64,000 nucleotides of DNA, taken from Siniperca chuatsi (Eukaryota > Chordata > Actinopteri > Centrarchiformes > Sinipercidae). The notes under the pieces were generated by a model. It did not search any database. It saw nothing but the letters and a program-made list of their open reading frames with translations, and had not been told where the DNA came from. Every line of letters starts with the position of its first letter. Position 1 is the stretch's first letter. Both the position numbers and the translations under genes were made by a program. The stretch covers positions 14,656,888 to 14,720,887 of the forward strand of contig NC_058053.1 of the NCBI RefSeq assembly GCF_020085105.1, in the 5' to 3' direction. Shown here piece by piece: positions 24,399 through 45,643 of this stretch.

Positions 24399-24441
<43 letters not shown>

Positions 24442-27400
24442 ACTTCAGAAGGATGATCAATGTTTAATTTATAGAGCTCATATTGAAACAGACATTACAA
24501 ACTGCTTCACAATTCAGGATCAAATGAAAAGATCATTAACAGGGACATCATGGCTCCATTGTAAGTAAAAAGAATGATAAAATTAATACATAGCAGATGA
24601 TGGCATTTCCTCATCATAGTAATCATTTTGTACTCTGATGTAACACACTGTCCAACAGTGTCAAGCATTGCAGATTTCTATTAATAAAATATTGTTTGTA
24701 ATAAGAATAATAATATAGAAATAGTAATTATTCATCCTCTTGCTACATCTCAGAATTTACAATTTCACGTTGCTGTTTGCAAAGCTTTATTGTCTTTATG
24801 ATGCTGTATTTTACAGGTGCAAGAGAATTCCCCCGGTCACCGTGCAGGACTGGAGCCATTCTTTGATTTCATCCTTTCCATTTCTGACACTAGACTGGTA
24901 AGTTTACTATAAAGGCAATAATAAAAATTTGCTGCAGCTATTGGACCTGCTTTAGTAAGTCTCATATAGCCACAAGTGTCATGGCCGATGATTTGAATGT
25001 TTTGATCTCTGCTAGAACAAGGACAATGACACCCTAAAAGAGCTGCTGAAGATGAACGTGGAGAGGCCCATCAAGTTGCTGTTATACAGTAGCAAGACAC
25101 TGGCAGTGAGGGAGACAACTGTGACACCCAGCAACATGTGGGGCGGCCAGGGGCTTCTGGGAGTCAGCATTCGCTTCTGCAGCTTTGAAGGAGCCAATGA
25201 AAATGTTTGGCATGTCTTGGTGAGTGTGCTGGTCTGCATGCTGTTTAGACATCATATATGATTTTTGGGTGTTTAAACATTCATTAGCTTGGAATTATAA
25301 GGTTGATAAATACTGTATACTGAGCATCACAGATTTGGTAAAACATATTTTACATGTTTTATGTGTATTTTATACATACTACATGTATCCACTTCATTAA
25401 AAGTAATTGCACAGAAGTGTAAAATAACATTTAAAGATGAACGTGAATAAGCTAGGATAAGTTATTGCTATCACCTGATATGTTTATACATGTTTTTGGC
25501 GTCCAGGAAGTGGAGCCAAACTCTCCTGCGGCCCTGGCTGGTTTGAGGGCCCATGCTGACTACATTATAGGAGCCGACACAGTCATGAATGAGGTATTTG
25601 CTTTGCAGATTAGTAGTAGATTAGTTGACGTAAAGTTGGCAACAGGTTGACCTGCCGTGTATCTCTGCTCTTTCACCAGAGTGAAGATCTGTTCTCCGTC
25701 GTTGAAACCCATGAAGGGAAAGAGTTGAAGCTGTATGTTTACAACACAGATACAGACAACTGCCGGGAGGTGGTCATCACTCCAAACTGTGACTGGGGTG
25801 GAGAGGGCAGGTATGACCGTCATCAAGGAAATCACATCTACCTGAATTTTGCTTCTGTTGCCACTTGAAAGCCATGAATTTTGGTATAATAGTGTTTTCA
25901 GCTCATGAAACCCTTAAAGAACTGTGCACTGTGCAGTCTGTTCTACTGGCTCAATTGGCACCTACAGTACGATGGAACCATAATCCCTCAACCTTTGCTG
26001 CGTGACTAAACCAAACATCAACGTTAAATAGAATCATTTTAACAATAAATCAGCTTTTACCTGATAAAAATTGTCAGGTGTTGGTCAGACTCAAACTAGG
26101 GGTTTTGTGTTTATACACTTAATACACACTTTTTTTTCTGTTTTGGTCCAGAAGTTCTCTTCAGTTTGGGTTTATAGTTTAGTTTATTTTCAGTTCTTGA
26201 TTCAGTATTTTTAATAGTGGCGTTCAGAACAGGATTTTTTTTTAATTTGCAATGTAATTATGATTTTAATAACAAATTTAAATACAATTAACATTTACAT
26301 ACATTTTTTATTTCACATTTGGTTAAAAACAAGTCACTTTGTTTTATTTTACTACATTTTATATTTATACAAATTTCTTATTTTTGCAGTTTATGGCTAT
26401 GTTGCAGTTTTAGGTCCCCTTGGGGAAGTGTAAGGTTGTCATTTCAAATCATCTTTAAGGCTACTGTGAAATGTTTGGACATTTTCCCCTCACAGTATTG
26501 CTGTATTTCTGTCTCATCAGTTTAGGGTGTGGGATTGGTTATGGCTACCTGCACAGGATACCTACACTGCCATCTGCAGAGGGCAAGAAGATCAGTTTCC
26601 CTCCACAGACTCCCAGTGAACCAGCTCCTCCACCTAAAGATGGCTTCACAGAGGTAGCTCAGCATCGTAAACAAGGAAATAATTGCATCCAGACGAAAAC
26701 ATTATTTTGAAGTCATCTGGGTTCCAGATCTTGTTAACATTTACTGAGATGGTCATTTTGGTCACCAGGTGCATCTCTCTGCTGTCATTCCAACTGTTCC
26801 AGTTGCTGTGTCTTCTTCTGCATCGACTGGATTAGAGCAGTCTCTCGCCGGCTTGTCAGTCAGCTCTAACCCGACCACTGTCGTTAGCAACCTACAGACA
26901 GGTACACTATCAACTCTGACTATTACAAATATCCTATTTGAATTGATGTGAGGCTGATCTAGATATAAAATTGGCAGATAAAGTGAAATGGGTATGAAAA
27001 ACTCTAAATTTCCATTTGAACATCGATGTTGCTTGAGGAACTAAAAAAATTTAAATAAACAGCACAAGCCAAGAGACACTTGTATACCTCTGTTCATCAT
27101 TGTTCTGTTAACTTGTAACGTGACGATAAGTTTTGTTAAAAATTGTTTCAGGACCTACTGCTGTCCCACTGCCCAGCCATTTCCCCTCCACACAAAGCGT
27201 TCCGCTGTCTGTCAATCCCGCTGTCACACTACCAGGTTAGTAGAAATTAGCTCCCCTGGTGAGCTGCCAAAGCCAGCTACTCAGAGAGCCAAACTTGCAT
27301 GACATTAGTTTGCTAACCTAGCATTATCTAACATATAAAATATTTTTGCACAGGTTTAATGCCCTTTCCTGGAGGTCTTCCACCCTTTCCAAATTTACCA

Positions 27401-28328
27401 AACCTAAATATCACCTTTCCACCTGGAGTTGATAGATTACATCATGCAGGTATTGTTTTGTTCTCTGGAGTGTGCTTGTGTTAGTTGTAAATAATCTTAA
27501 AGGATAAGTCTGGTGTTATTCTACATTTTCCGTATTGTCCACAAATCCCATTAAAAGACCAAATTGATTGTACTAACCGGTATTGTATATGTAGCCAAAG
27601 CATGATATAACTAATTCCATTGTGCCATAGACCTCCATTGTTGCCGCTTACTGACGTTTTCCCTCATAGAGATGGCACTGTAGTTTAAAATAGTCCAACA
27701 AATGCACTATATACTCAAATGGGCTTAAGGCTAGGGAAGTCAAAGAATTGCGAGACTTGTTGGTCCATTTTTTCCCCCACGGGGTTTGGGATGACAATAA
27801 TAAACATTCAGAATATCTCCAGCTCCATCCTTAAAAGGTTTTTAGAAACAAATGTATGAATGCTATTTTTCTACTGAGATGTTGCATTCTCAGATGTGAG
27901 TTTGTTAAACTGTTTACATTTGCAGCACATAACATCGCAGGCATCTATTCTCCAGAAAATAATAATAATAATAATAAAACTAGGTAGTTCATCTAAACAA
28001 TCATCAAAAATGAAAGGAATAAAGCTAAAGTGTTCCCAATTTGAAATGGCTTATTTTACTGTAGGTAGTGACTTAAAGACACCTATGCTGTAGTTGGTAA
28101 CGCTTTTTGTTTGTGTTGTGCTCCACAGTTGTTGCTCCTTTCACCCTACCAGGTGTGGTCCCCGGTGTAACTCTGCCTCCATCTGACTTTATTCTTCCCC
28201 AAATCACTGCTAATACAGCTCCCTCCTCCCATATCCAACTGAACAGTTCACTGACCAAAACCCCCATCACATCATCAGTGACCACCTGTGAATCAATAAA
28301 TATCACAATGACTGCAGACTCATCTTAG
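22691..28328 (+). CDS. gorasp2: Golgi reassembly-stacking protein 2 (GRASP55), 10 exons, 403 aa
   Basis: A peripheral Golgi membrane protein that tethers cisternae through its PDZ-like repeats. Exons: 22691-22753, 24817-24897, 25016-25219, 25507-25593, 25680-25810, 26521-26653, 26769-26901, 27152-27235, 27354-27449, 28129-28328. All introns are GT-AG and the total is 1212 nt. Seen: N-myristoylation start MGASES; GRASP domain with [56 protein letters not shown] and [11 protein letters not shown], then [11 protein letters not shown] closing the second PDZ-like unit (about residue 200). The rest is the Ser/Pro/Thr-rich SPR tail, including [13 protein letters not shown] and [11 protein letters not shown]. 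Human GRASP55 is about 450 aa; this tail is shorter. The start has A at -3 and G at +4. The two GRASP PDZ units and conserved tail phrases point to GRASP55 and not GRASP65. Confidence 0.97.
24053..24240 (-). mobile_element. LINE-like 3' end fragment in gorasp2 intron 1
   Basis: The phrases CAAGTTCTTTATTGTCATAT, GCACAACGATTACAGTGAAG and AATGAATTTCTTAATTCTCA match, as recalled, the reverse complement of a 3' UTR fragment very common in percomorph genomes. No coding remains. The exact family is not certain. Confidence 0.5.
24401..24440. repeat. (ATT)n microsatellite
   Basis: About 13 ATT units in gorasp2 intron 1, beside the LINE-like fragment. Confidence 0.95.
27512..27740. repeat. Dispersed MITE-like repeat in gorasp2 intron 9
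   Basis: The phrases GGATAAGTCTGGTGTTATTC, TTGTCCACAAATCCCATTAA and GTAGCCAAAGCATGATATAA resemble a common non-coding fish repeat. The 17-bp string ATAGACCTCCATTGTTG recurs at about 60783-60799 in a dcaf17 intron, which supports a shared family. Ends and superfamily are not resolved. Confidence 0.45.
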
Positions 28329-30461
28329 CAGAGCACCATTTAAGGTTGTCAGCCTGCTCTTAAGTCTTAACACAATATAGCCAGTCTATTAGCTGCACCA
28401 CTCAGTTGACAAATTGCTCCTACACACCGTTAGGATTGTTGTATGAGCTTGAATATCTCGAGGACGCTGGAACTACATTGCTGGTCTTATAAGTTTTCCT
28501 GTGAATGTGTTTCCGGCAGCAGCAGTCCTGCATCATAAGAGCACGTTGTTGATGGCAGTGAAAGGAAAATTACAAGAATCATTCAAACCTTCCATCAGAG
28601 TGCAAATATACACTCTGTCGCAGAACAGGTTGTTTTTTTTGTTTTTTGTTTAATATTCACAACTCAATCATAGTAATAGGTGTGTTAACACAAACTATGT
28701 CGCTTTTTGAACTTGGCTCAAAACACAGTGTAAAATATGTGGGAAACAGGTTACTCTTAAGTGTGTAATTCTATCTTTCCATCTATTAGTAAGTCTATTC
28801 CATCTTTTTTTTTTTTAGTGGTTAAACTATGGAGCCCCCGAAGGGTCACAGTGAGATTTTTTTCTGAACTACTTTTGCGTTCCCTCATAATACATTTTGC
28901 ATTCTCCCTGATCTATAGGAACAGTTGCTGTGTTATAATACACTGCCAGTTTAGGTAAACAGAAAGGACAGATGATGTGACAGCCACAATGATGCTCCCA
29001 CACACTGATCACAACCAGCAGCGGTCTACTACATAATACCTAATATTATGTCACAATACAGCTCAACTATTCTTAGTGGATCAGTGAATGCAAAACGTAA
29101 TGCAAGGTAACAAAATAATTTCAGGGGGGGAAAAAAGTCCCACTGTGACCTTTTTAGGGGCACCTTAAACTACTTAAGATCTTCAGGGGCAGACGGGCCA
29201 TTAACTTATACTACTTGGGATTTTCCTTTCAGAAAAGCAGGTTTGCTTGCTGCAGTGCTGTAAGCATAAAGGTTTTTTTTTGTTTTTTTTTACAAAAGAT
29301 AATTTGTAAAGTGAGATATCGTTACATTGATTAAACTGATGTATTTTCTCTATCTCAGCCTCTGTGTCTTATTTTTATGCTCTTAAGTGGTTCATGCTGT
29401 GGGCATCCATTGTACAACTATAACAATGCAGTACCGAACACAGCCACAGAGTGTCAGTATAATCCCAGAAAAGAGACAAATGACTGCACCCTAAACTTTA
29501 TAGTGTATTACCAGGTGATGAGTACAGACGTTAACTTTAGAATGAACAGGCTGATATCTACAGTGCCATTCACTGGGAGAGAAAAAGATTTCCTGGCATT
29601 TATTATTCACTCTTTGTAGAACTGTACAATTTGTACCCGAAGTGGAACATACAGCCCTTGAAAAAGTAAGAGCAACAAAGCAGCAAAATGAAACACTCCA
29701 GGAAACCAGTTTTACACGAGGAATTTTAACTCTGTACATGTTACTGCTGCACTTCAAAATTTGAAAATTCACCTGTACAGCATATACAGTTTCGAATTTG
29801 TTAATTAATATTCCTGCATAGGATTTTATACATTGTCATTTTTCTACATTTGGTTACTTTGTGCATTAAACGTAAGTACGCTGCCCCAACCTACACTATA
29901 TGCCACTTGTATGCTACACATTACATTCTCATGGCTAAGTAACTCAAATTAAAGCCTAGCATTTGTGAAAAACATTTAGCCAAATCAATAGTGAATTATC
30001 TGTAGTTCTACATAATGATGACGGTCATCTCCTCACAGTAAATTAACTTCTAGCAGCTGAATCATTTGCACCCTGGCAGGACCATGTTATTAAATCTAAA
30101 TGGCAGGCTGCCAAGTCTCCCTTCGGCCCTTTAAGGCTTTATCCATCTGCAACATCTGAACAGTGTCCAGTCACATTTTCTTCAAGGTACGTTGTCAGTT
30201 TCAGTGCTTTTGTCAGACCCTCAAAAGATCCTTTTACCCATGTCCTTTTAAAACTTCCCTTCAGTGTCCCTCCATTGATCAAGCCCTGGTAAACAAGTAG
30301 AAGCCTGGCACAGGTCAGAGGAGGCCAGGCGAGATCTCCCCACCAGTGTCCGGCTCCTCCTGCTGCCGGCTGTTCCTTCTCCCACGAGCCCGAGCCTCTG
30401 AGAAGCTCTGCTGGTGGGGAGCAACTTGGTCAGTTTGCCTTTTTGTCACAGTACAAGGCTG
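28329..30461. other. Convergent 3' space of gorasp2 (+) and tlk1 (-)
   Basis: No coding exon. The gorasp2 and tlk1 stop codons face each other 2.1 kb apart, so most of this is probably 3' UTR of one or both. On the plus strand only ATTAAA variants were noticed (29865-29870 and 29948-29953). On the minus strand a canonical AATAAA (plus-strand TTTATT at 29599-29604) lies 860 bp past the tlk1 stop. The transcript ends may overlap. Confidence 0.5.
29599..29604 (-). terminator. tlk1: Candidate tlk1 polyadenylation signal (AATAAA, minus strand)
   Basis: A canonical hexamer about 0.86 kb downstream of the tlk1 stop codon. Its use is not proven by sequence alone. Confidence 0.35.
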
Positions 30462-38829
<8,368 letters not shown>

Positions 38830-41800
38830 GGTGCCTGGGAGGATTAGGAACAATTCACAGTATGTCTCAGTTATTCAAGGATCAGCTTAATTGAAGCCTT
38901 TGAATACCCACTCAAAAGCAGATGACAGTAAAAATGAGCTTGAGAGCAGTGTTATGAAAATGTAACTTATTTAGTTACATTTGCAATCTCAAACCCTGAC
39001 GGGCGATAATATTTTAGTCTAGACCAGAAAATAGGCCAAGATCTATGCCCATTTCCTAGTGGCATATCAAACACAGGTTTCACTCTACATTTGTGTGGCA
39101 CTGAGGAGATATGCAAGAGTTTCATTATGTTTACTCCAGATCCACAAGTAGCAGCTTAATACTGCTACTACAAAAATAAAGTCAACATAATTTATTACAA
39201 CTCAAAATGCAGAGTAGAAGTCCAGAAGTAACACGCATTTCTATGTCACAAACACTTTTATCCTGAGAGTCCAAGAGCAATGTTTCAACTGCAAAGCACT
39301 GATGAACACTGTGCTGTTGTGGGACTGTTACGCGAGCTCCCTGGGCTTCAGTGTTGCTGCAGACTCAGAGGGGTCTGCCCACTAAACCTGTGCTTTAATG
39401 AGACAACCATTTTGAATCTACAAAAGGAAAACACAACACAGAGAAATTCTTCTTAACAATAAGTACAAAATCACAACAGCTAGGAATAGAGCATACTTGT
39501 GGTCAAACAAAGATTAGTCAAACGAAAGTATGTTTGTCTATATTTGGTGCACATTCATTCAAACTCTTGACATCAATTTAAAGCCACATACAAATCAACT
39601 ATGACAGTAGTATATGGAGTTAGTCTTCACCTCCAAAAACTAATAGCAACATACCAGTAGGTAAATGAGAAATGCAGAAGGTGAAATACACCATACAGAC
39701 TGGAGAAGGCATGCTATGACACCATCTAATACTAAATAAGATATATGTGACTTCAGCTAATCGTGAGGCAGGGGGGACATCAGTGCATTTAAGCAGTGCT
39801 CCAGGGAACCGACAAAGAAATGACTGATAATGTCACAAAGACAAAAACCTCTTTCAGATGGAGGGAAACAATACCTGTAATCAGAATGTGGTTGTCTGAA
39901 CAGTTAATTTATTTACAAAATGTTTATTATTTAAAAACCAAAAACTTCACAAATGTATTCAATAAGTAGAAGTTGTGGAAAGTCAAATACTACTTGTGTG
40001 TAATGCCAACTTCCTAGCTGACATATGCAAATAAAAAATAAAACCGCACACACATAAATAACAAGTTTCACATCTCAAAACAATCTTCTTAAAACTGGAC
40101 TGAATTTTGACCTAATTTTAGGCCTGGTGTTGTAGTGTCCGACAGATACATGATACACAACAAGCCTTAGCAAGAACAGCTAAACAAAAAGCTGTTCGTT
40201 ATATCCTCTAAACCAAAAATATTGTCTACTATTAAAGTTATGCATTACAATGCAGCGGCCAGCACACAGTCGCACTTCAGTGTGCAACATGAAGTCACGT
40301 GAGAAATGTGCCAACATTTATGATACAGCCGATTCACTAAATAACACCGACTTGTGACTATTTTCCACATCAGCACAAGAAAGATGATCAAGTAGGTGTC
40401 CAAAAGAAAAAGCACAAAATGGCTCATGTCATTAAATCAAATCACCTCCAGTCAAACAATGTCACAATGTATTCATACTTCAGAGTTAAATAAATATTTC
40501 AATAAATTCTTAAAACAATTTGTGTGTTTAGATGTTTGCACAACTATTATCTTTATGACCAGTGTGCTATCAACAACTCAACTAAACAATCACAGGCTTG
40601 TACCTGGCTACAGCTAACAAGCAATGAAACTGTTACTAGATATTGACCCACCAATTATATACAATCAGAATTCGAACAGCAGCAGAGATAAAGAAAAGCA
40701 TTAAATCACATTTTTAAATAACCACCATGGTGATAATTTGACAAATTTTGGTTAAGGAGGATTTTTTGACAGAAATAACGACTAATTTGTTGGTTACTTG
40801 TCTGTATTCAGCGATAACCTAAACAGGGCTGCATGGGATGAAATTTGCTGGCAAATTTTAAAACAAGCTTGTAATTAATGTAAGTAAAGTAAAATACGTC
40901 ATGATTACCAATGATACTCTGCACACCATATGAAGTACTGCACTGAAACTGAATGAAGTCTTGTCAAATCTAGCAATACCGAAGCAAAGTAAATAAAGGC
41001 CATATTCGATACTTGACTTAAAATAACAATGATGTGGTTTACTGAAAGACATCTCATGAATTAAGATGTATTTATTCAACTGACAACCTAAATGGTTTAT
41101 CATAACCCTCTTTTGTTATTATCCCCACCACACCTTAACCACTTACTACAGAAGTAGTGATACAATTTCCAGGAGTTTGACAATTTAAATTTACTTTTGC
41201 CAACACCCTTTTCCCCAAATAACACCTAAAGATCACATTAACAGTCACTACCCTCCTTTGCTTAGAGACACAAACAAATGTTAACAGGACAAATCTTAGG
41301 AAAAAAAAAAAAAATCAGGCAGCAGGTCAATTTCCTCTTCCTAAAGCATCCAAGAGACAACAAAGTAGGCTTGTCACATTTCCCATGATGGGTCTGTGGC
41401 TTCTAATCAAGTTTGCAGTCCATTTTGCTGAAGAAGTCATCTACCGCAGTCATCAGTCTTATACAACTATAGGAACACTGCCTGTGATTGCTGCATGTGC
41501 CATCTGCATCAATTTGCAAACGTGTGATTTTGCATCTTGACATTAACAAGCAAAACTATTTTACAATGAGTATATACAGCAATACTAAATATTTAGCCCT
41601 GTAATTACCAAGACATCCAGAGACAAGTTCTCACTTCATTTCCAAACTATTCAAATGAACAATTTTCACCTTTCACCTCACTACAGTTTGACAGGCCAGT
41701 ATAAGTCTTGTAGTGAATAAATTACTTGTATGTTCAGTATTTGCTGTTTTATCATAACTTCATCATAAGCACTGCAATATTCACCAGAAGCTGCTGCTGC

Positions 41801-43298
41801 AAGCATTCAACCAACCCTGTCAATATTCTATGATTTTACCTATAAAAACCATAATCTTTACGAGAAGCTGTAGCTTTAAATCCTTTCCTACTGCTGCTAT
41901 TCAGAACAATCTTGGTCCATAACCATATCTCACTTTTCCACCCAGAATGTTTACGCCAGTTTCACATCATAAATACAAATCAGCCGTGTGGTGTTTCTCA
42001 GAGATTCCCCTTTGTTTCAAACATGAAGGCCTCAGTGCATAACTATTCAAGCCCCTGCAGGAACAAGTGGTTGAACCCTTACAACTTTTGCTGTGGATGT
42101 CATTTTAACTCTGTGCTGCTCAGCAGAGTGACCACCTGTTTATGGCAGACACTTGGAAAGTCTTAAAAATCTCTGGCATAAACTGGGGTTGGATTACGTC
42201 CACCTAGGTTCACTCATTGGCAAATTAAGCTTAACCCCCAAAAAAAAACAATACAGACAACAATATTCTCCCAATTTTTCAATATCTACAAGTGGCATAC
42301 TGATGTAGGCAGCCATCACTGATTAATGTCAATCAATGTACTGATAATACAAAGAAATTGAGAAGCTACCTCAATGTCCAAAGTAAAGTCCTCCATCATT
42401 GCAATATCCAGTGAAACCTACTGAGGGTGCAAAGAGGTGTGATTAACATAAGTGACAACTACATTGGGTCACCAAAAACATTAGTTATCTGTTTGTGTGT
42501 GGGTTAGCATGCTGCACAGCCCAAAGCAGCCTATATCCCATGGGTGTCCATTCATTTTGGTGCAACGTTTCATGAACACTCTTTACTCTAAGTTAGTAAT
42601 ACTAAAAGGTCAAACAAGGCTAGCTACCATCCAATGCAGTAGCATCTATAGCAAAGGGCTATCTTACAGACCATCACTACACTTAATGTTAGATATCACA
42701 TACTGTCATGTTTAAAGCGACCTAAGACACCGTTAAGAAGAAGATTAACGTCAGTTACACATGCACAGATATTGTGCATGTTAGTAGGTTAACACCACGG
42801 TCCACACAAAGGATTGCTAACAGTGCGATGCACAACCTAACTTATGCATTGCTTGCTACTAATCCCGTGATATAACGTTAACCAACAACCAAAAAATGCT
42901 TGATTTCTCTCCTTGCACTTACTGATCCATTATAACATCTATCTGTAACTTCACTAGTGTTGGCTCTCATGACGGCAGTATGCTTAAAGAAGGATGCACC
43001 GACTACAGCTGTAGGCTTTCTGCCCTCGTAAAGGTTTATCGCCATTATGGACGTATTTCTTTAGGTTACTGCACTGACCTGACCACAGAAAGACGGTCCT
43101 GTGTCTTCAGTGCTACTAGCTAGCCAAACAGGCTCAATTGACTTTGGAGCTGACGCGTTACTGTAACGTTAGCTAGCAAGCAGATTTCGCCACCAAGATT
43201 TGCTCGGTCGTTTAAATGCAATTTCCCTTCGCTCTGTATAAAATTACTTAAACGAGCCAGTAGAAAAGACATACGCGTCTTAAAACGTTTAACAATAC
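38830..43298 (-). other. tlk1: tlk1 5' UTR intron(s), no other gene seen
   Basis: About 4.4 kb between the exon carrying the tlk1 ATG (acceptor CTCCCAG just upstream) and the probable first exon. Repeats are few. A possible 48-bp extra exon lies at 42371-42418: acceptor AGTAG, codons M-M-E-D-F-T-L-D-I-E, donor GTAGCT. Joined to the ATG exon it would be out of frame with the kinase, so if real it is untranslated or forms a uORF. Otherwise I see nothing coding. Confidence 0.5.
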
Positions 43299-43640
43299 CT
43301 TCCTGGGCCTTCACCACTGTCGTGGTATGTTGCTGAAAACACAGTCCGTGTTGGGGACGTGGAGAGCTGGGACCAAAGATGGCGTCCCCTCCAAACTTCC
43401 ACTACTTTGGACACTCATCAAGCTACTTTTCGTGTGTTGGCACTGCAATGCACACGGTTAATCGTTCACACAAACTGTGTAATTTACCGAATTTACCACA
43501 GTTGTTTTTACATTGGCACAGTTACTGCCACTGGGTGAAAATGAATAAATATTTTTGTTTTTAGGGCACAAACCTCTTCACACCCCAGCAGCGCGACCTG
43601 GCTTCAGGGCCACCTCTCCGTCTTCAAGTGGTTCGTTGCC
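43299..43640 (-). promoter_or_regulatory. tlk1: tlk1 first exon and promoter region
   Basis: On the minus strand a segment ending GGCCCAGGAAG runs into the donor GTATTG at 43298, a probable untranslated first exon. Upstream (43370-43640 in plus coordinates) the sequence becomes richer in CpG and GC (CGCGACCTGG, TATCGCGAGGG, AAACGTCATGAATCG), consistent with a TATA-less housekeeping promoter. The start site is not resolved. Confidence 0.5.
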
Positions 43641-44431
43641 TATGAAACGTCATGAATCGTGTGCAAAATTCTTATCGCGAGGGTGATACATTTTTTCTTA
43701 ACAACATGAAGAAGAAAAATCCATACATATAGACTACTTTTAATACACATTGCACACATGAACTATGCATAGCCACATTTTGCGTACAAGTTGTAGACTG
43801 GTAGAAAAATCACTGGAAATTATGATGTTCAAAACTTGAAAGAAATATCTGACCCTTTCCTTTTAAAGAAATTAAATAACTGTTGTTATGGAAGCCCATT
43901 TCAGCCAAGAAAAGAAAATCAAAGTCAATTTTGACTTAAATCAAAATTATGCGATACTCTATTTAAAGTCAAACTTTTGACCTACTATCTCATAAGTTTG
44001 ACTAGTCATGAGTATTTTTATCATGCAAAAACATGTAGTTGTATGTTCCCTTCTGTAATATATAGCCTAACTTAAAGTTGAAAACAAGGAAACATTTATT
44101 TTTTTAATTATTCTAATCATAATCATCAGTCAAAATTTTAAAGTCTAATGCATGTTCATGGTATTTACCCCATAGACCTAAATAAGTTCTCTCAATATAG
44201 TCAACACACTCATCTCATTGATATTTATACAATCTACATCTACAGTCATCTACAGTATAAAAAAACAGATAACACAAAAGCTTTGTCTGACAAGTTTATC
44301 ACATACAGTTTTGTTGTTGTACATATAATCGTTGGGTTAAAAAAAAACAACAGTTTTTCAGGATTGAATAAATAAGTAGCAAAGTATAAAAAAGGCATAT
44401 AGCTCCAAATTAGGCTGTGCATGGCGGGGTG
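43641..44431. other. tlk1-mettl8 spacer and mettl8 3' UTR
   Basis: About 0.8 kb separates the tlk1 promoter region from the mettl8 stop. Both genes run leftward. A minus-strand AATAAA (plus TTTATT at 44095-44100) about 330 bp past the mettl8 stop is the best polyadenylation candidate. Otherwise AT-rich with no feature seen. Confidence 0.5.
44095..44100 (-). terminator. mettl8: Candidate mettl8 polyadenylation signal (AATAAA, minus strand)
   Basis: A canonical hexamer about 330 bp downstream of the mettl8 stop codon and about 450 bp before the tlk1 promoter region. Confidence 0.4.
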
Positions 44432-45593
44432 TTAAGATGGTGACGGTGGATATAATTTCCTGTACTTGCTCTGCATCCAAACCCGGCGCATTACAACTTT
44501 CTTTCCTCTGTTCACTTGGAGTCGTCTGTCTTCCAGATTCTGAATTTCTTCGAGTCCAGCATTGGAAAATAAATCATGAACCTCTTCTGTAAAGATGTAT
44601 ATAATGACACAGTCAGTAACCAGGGCTGTAGCCATGATTTTTTTTTAAATACTGAGTTCATGAGTCCAAGTCCCCACTTCCCCAGAAAAATTTGACCAGA
44701 CACTGAAAAAAGAAATAAAGTCTCAAACAGTTTTTAATATTTAGATTAAAAAAAAAAACATTTTAAATTTATTTTGTTAACTGTTCAGATATAATATTTG
44801 TAGATTTTATTTCCCAACATGAAGGTCTAAATGCTATTTTAAAGCCTTTTGCTCACTGTCAGGAGTAAAATTCTGGTGGGAAAAAATAATTAATCCTTTA
44901 TTTATTTATTGGCCTAAAAATAGTCAAGCTTAAATATACTGTGTCAACCTATCTCAGTACCCCCAAATACCCACCCATGTAGAATGTAAACTCCCCCCAG
45001 GGTCCTAAAGCCTCCAAATTCCCAGAAAAAAACCCAAGGACATGACCCCCAGTGTCCTCAATGGTAGCTAAGGTCCTGTCAGCAACAGTTTACTCCATGT
45101 GGAAAATCTCATGGTTCAGAAATACCTTTGGTGAAAAAGTACACACAGGTTCCATCTCCACGTGTGTAGAAATTCTCTGATAAGCACCGTCCTGATTGTA
45201 AGAGATTAAAATATTAGACTAAACGACTGAAGATTAAATGTATTAAATTGTCAAAAAAACAACAAAAAACACTCCACACACACAGAAAGGTATACAGAAC
45301 ATACAGCAAATGAGGTAAAGTAGATAAAATGGCTGTATTCAGGTGTGTGTTGCTATTTGAAGGCTCACCCTTTTTAAACCTGAGTTGTGAGAAGTCATGT
45401 CTCCCATAATCACGGAAGAGGAATATCCCTCCATGTTTCAAGTATGTAGATAGTCGGTTCACAACTCCTTGAATTCTGTCAATAAGATGTCAATTAATGG
45501 AACAATAATGTTGTAAAAATTAAAATATGTATGCTGCCATCCCTTAAATTCCTGTATACCTTAAATGTCAAGCAAAACACTATACTAATATGT

Positions 45594-45643
<50 letters not shown>

